This document shows, one piece after another, positions 3,443 to 5,002 of a DNA stretch of 5,002 nt (position 1 is the first letter of the stretch; each line of letters begins with the position of its first letter). Below the pieces are notes generated by a model. It did not search any database, was not told where the DNA came from, and saw only the letters and a program-made list of their open reading frames with translations. Both the position numbers and the translations under genes were made by a program. Source of the stretch: Magnetococcales bacterium (GTDB lineage: Bacteria > Pseudomonadota > Magnetococcia > Magnetococcales > Magnetaquicoccaceae); NCBI GenBank assembly GCA_015228895.1, contig JADGCR010000176.1, positions 1 through 5,002 of the forward strand, in the 5' to 3' direction.

Positions 3443-5002
3443 CAAGTTGAGCAAAAAACAGTTTCGCGACGCGCTGGCCCGCATGGCCACCGAGTTTCGC
3501 GCCCGCATCGAGGCCGGGGCGCAGGGGTTTGACCCGGACCCGGACGCCGCCGCCCGGCGCGCGCAACGAGCCACGAAGGATTTGCGCTTTTTTGCCCGCA
3601 CCTATTTCCCGCATTTCGTCACCACGCAGCAATCGGTTTTGCATGCGTGGTTGTTCGACCGCCTACCCAGGCTGGGGGCCACCCGGACAGGCGCGCATCT
3701 GGTCATCGCCGCGCCTCGCGGGGAGGCCAAATCCACCATCGTCTCCCGCATTTTCGTCTTGTGGCGGGTGGTGACGGGACGCAGTCATTACATCCCCATC
3801 ATTATGGACGCCTACGATCAGGCCATTGTCATGCTGGAGTCGATCAAGGCGGAATTGGATTCCAACCAGCGCCTGGCCATGGATTTTCCCCAAGCCTTTG
3901 GCTGTGGTGATCCCTGGCAAGAGGGTGTGGTCGTGACGCGCAACAACGTCAAGATCCAGGCGTTTGGTTCCGGCAAGCGGATGCGCGGCCTCTCCCACGG
4001 GCCGCACCGGCCCGATCTGGTGATCTGCGACGACCTGGAGAACGACGAAAACGTCATGTCCCGCGTCCAGCGCGACAAGCTGGAGCGGTGGTTCCAAAAG
4101 ACGGTGCTGAAACTGGGTCCGCCGGACGACTCCATGGATGTCGTGGTGGTGGGCACGGTGCTGCATCACGACTCACTGCTCTCCCGGCTGCTCAAAAACC
4201 CCATGTGGGAGAGCCGGAAATTTTCCGCCATCATCCGCTGGCCGGACAACATGAGCTTGTGGGACGCATGGGAAGAGATGTTGAAGGGTGATGGGGAAAC
4301 GGTGGCCGATGAATTTCACGCAAGCAACAGAAAAGTCATGGAGGCTGGAGCGGTCGTCTCCTGGCCTGGCGTGCGGCCTTTGGTGACGCTGATGAAAATC
4401 CGCGCCCGCGATGGCCATGACGCGTTTGACAGCGAGCTGCAAAACAGCCCGCTGGCCGAAAACGCCCTTTTTGCCAATCTACAATTCTGGACCGAACCGG
4501 ACCCGGAGTGGGTCTATTTCGGGGCCGTGGACCCCTCCATGGGCAAATCCGGCAACAAAGGTGACCCATCCGCCATTCTGGTGGTTGGCCGGAACAAACA
4601 GACCGGAATTGTGAGCGTGGTGGAGGCGGACATCGCCCGGCGCACCATCACCAAACAGATCGAGCGAGTGATCGAATTGCAGCGGCAACGCGTTCACCTG
4701 ACCCTCTTTTCCGCTCCGGAAAACACCCGTGAACTGGTCAAGGTTACGGGGATTTCCGGCAATGCGCTCACCATCGAGCGCGCCCAAGGTGGGACTGACT
4801 CCCCAACTGGCCGGCTCTCCGTGCTGGTCTCTGGTACTTCCCCCACGACTGACCAAACAGCCAACGCCGTAGATGTTTCTTCTGGCTCTCGGGGTACTCT
4901 GGCCCAATTGCGTAATGGTGTCACTGCCGAATGGCAAGTTAACGCGACATCCGGTCAGACTGTCGGATATGTCTTCCCGGCCCCGATAGTATTGACCCAA
5001 TT
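3435..5002 (+). CDS. Large terminase (TerL) fused in frame to a structural-protein-like segment; runs off the window
   Basis: The start is ATG 3435, overlapping the DUF1804 stop, with GGAG (3424-3427) seven bases upstream. Residues 1-418 read as a Mu-like large terminase. The Walker A motif is APRGEAKST (residues 93-101; Lys99). The Walker B motif is LVICDDLEND around Asp199-Asp200. GSGKRMRGLSHGPHRPD precedes it, VVVVGTVLHHDSLLSRL is the likely coupling motif region, and FGAVDPSMGKSGNKGDPSAILVVG opens the RNase H-like nuclease with Asp366. Known terminases of this group continue well past this point and carry further acidic nuclease residues. Here, after IERVIELQRQ, the text changes at about residue 419 (base 4690) into LTLFSAPENTRELVKVTGISGNALTIERAQGGT, which resembles phage tail/structural proteins, and stays open to the right edge. 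The remaining nuclease residues are therefore missing and cleavage should be lost. Codon use also shifts to more T-ending codons (ACT, TCT, GGT, GTT). This is either a deletion fusion or an assembly join. Confidence 0.85.
   Translation, partial: MADKLSKKQFRDALARMATEFRARIEAGAQGFDPDPDAAARRAQRATKDLRFFARTYFPHFVTTQQSVLHAWLFDRLPRLGATRTGAHLVIAAPRGEAKSTIVSRIFVLWRVVTGRSHYIPIIMDAYDQAIVMLESIKAELDSNQRLAMDFPQAFGCGDPWQEGVVVTRNNVKIQAFGSGKRMRGLSHGPHRPDLVICDDLENDENVMSRVQRDKLERWFQKTVLKLGPPDDSMDVVVVGTVLHHDSLLSRLLKNPMWESRKFSAIIRWPDNMSLWDAWEEMLKGDGETVADEFHASNRKVMEAGAVVSWPGVRPLVTLMKIRARDGHDAFDSELQNSPLAENALFANLQFWTEPDPEWVYFGAVDPSMGKSGNKGDPSAILVVGRNKQTGIVSVVEADIARRTITKQIERVIELQRQRVHLTLFSAPENTRELVKVTGISGNALTIERAQGGTDSPTGRLSVLVSGTSPTTDQTANAVDVSSGSRGTLAQLRNGVTAEWQVNATSGQTVGYVFPAPIVLTQ
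4683..4772 (+). repeat. Imperfect 16-base direct repeat at the chimera junction
   Basis: Bases 4683-4698 and 4757-4772 agree at 14 of 16 positions (CGGCAA-GCG-TCACC), differing by two transitions, and start 74 bases apart. The first copy sits at the point where the terminase reading turns into the structural-like reading. It may mark how the join arose, or be chance. Confidence 0.4.
4692..5002 (+). other. Tail/structural-protein-like segment joined to TerL
   Basis: This is the 3' part of the terminase frame described separately because it belongs to another protein type. The block HLTLFSAPENTRELVKVTGISGNALTIERAQGGT fits a motif seen in phage tail and virion proteins, which follows the pattern (F)xLTL...EIVKVTAxSGxTLTVxRxQxGT. 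The rest (SVLVSGTSPTTDQTANAVDVSSGSRGTLAQLRNGVTAEWQVNATSGQ) is rich in Ser, Thr, Gly and Asn, as expected for a beta-rich fibre or tail protein and quite unlike the terminase. No start codon with a ribosome binding site precedes it, so it is a headless fragment in this context. The family is not identified. Confidence 0.6.

Noticed and set aside
4479..5000. Minus-strand frame of 173 codons near the right edge
   Set aside because: The plus-strand frame carries recognisable terminase and structural motifs over the same bases, while this one shows none.

Overview
This is a stretch of a Mu-like (BcepMu/Mu-type) transposable prophage, probably in a GC-rich proteobacterium. I see no host gene, so the host cannot be named. 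The evidence for a Mu-like phage is the gene order: a Mor-type activator (left edge), a lysis cassette with a transglycosylase-like lysin and small membrane proteins, a DUF1804 protein (Mu-like small terminase), and a large terminase. Neighbouring late genes are packed with ATGA or TAA-ATG junctions.

Layout. Bases 2-271 hold the C-terminal part of a Mor-like activator. Bases 276-563 on the minus strand hold a small coiled-coil membrane-anchored protein, tail to tail with mor. Bases 564-958 hold no classical gene but a dense RNA control region: a TTGACA promoter, a C4-type antisense RNA (about 671-738), its bipartite target (840-858), and a leader that can fold so that the same target instead pairs with the ribosome binding site of the next gene. 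Bases 959-1936 encode a BRO-N/Rha-like antirepressor that seems to lack a normal start codon, followed by a strong intrinsic terminator (1942-1968). Bases 2077-3442 hold four tightly packed late genes. From 3435 to the right edge runs a large open frame: it starts as the large terminase and, at about 4690, turns in frame into a sequence that looks like a virion or tail structural protein.

How the parts work together. Mor would switch on middle/late transcription. The C4/antirepressor module is the kind of immunity switch known from P1 and P7, here placed between mor and the lysis genes. The 2077-5002 genes would make lysis and DNA packaging proteins.

The two points most worth a second look are the RNA switch at 671-945, where two 9-base elements occur in C4, in complement at the target, and again at the antirepressor leader and ribosome binding site, and the terminase/structural-protein chimera near 4690, which may be a genuine deletion scar or an assembly join. 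All family assignments come from reading the sequence; no search was run.
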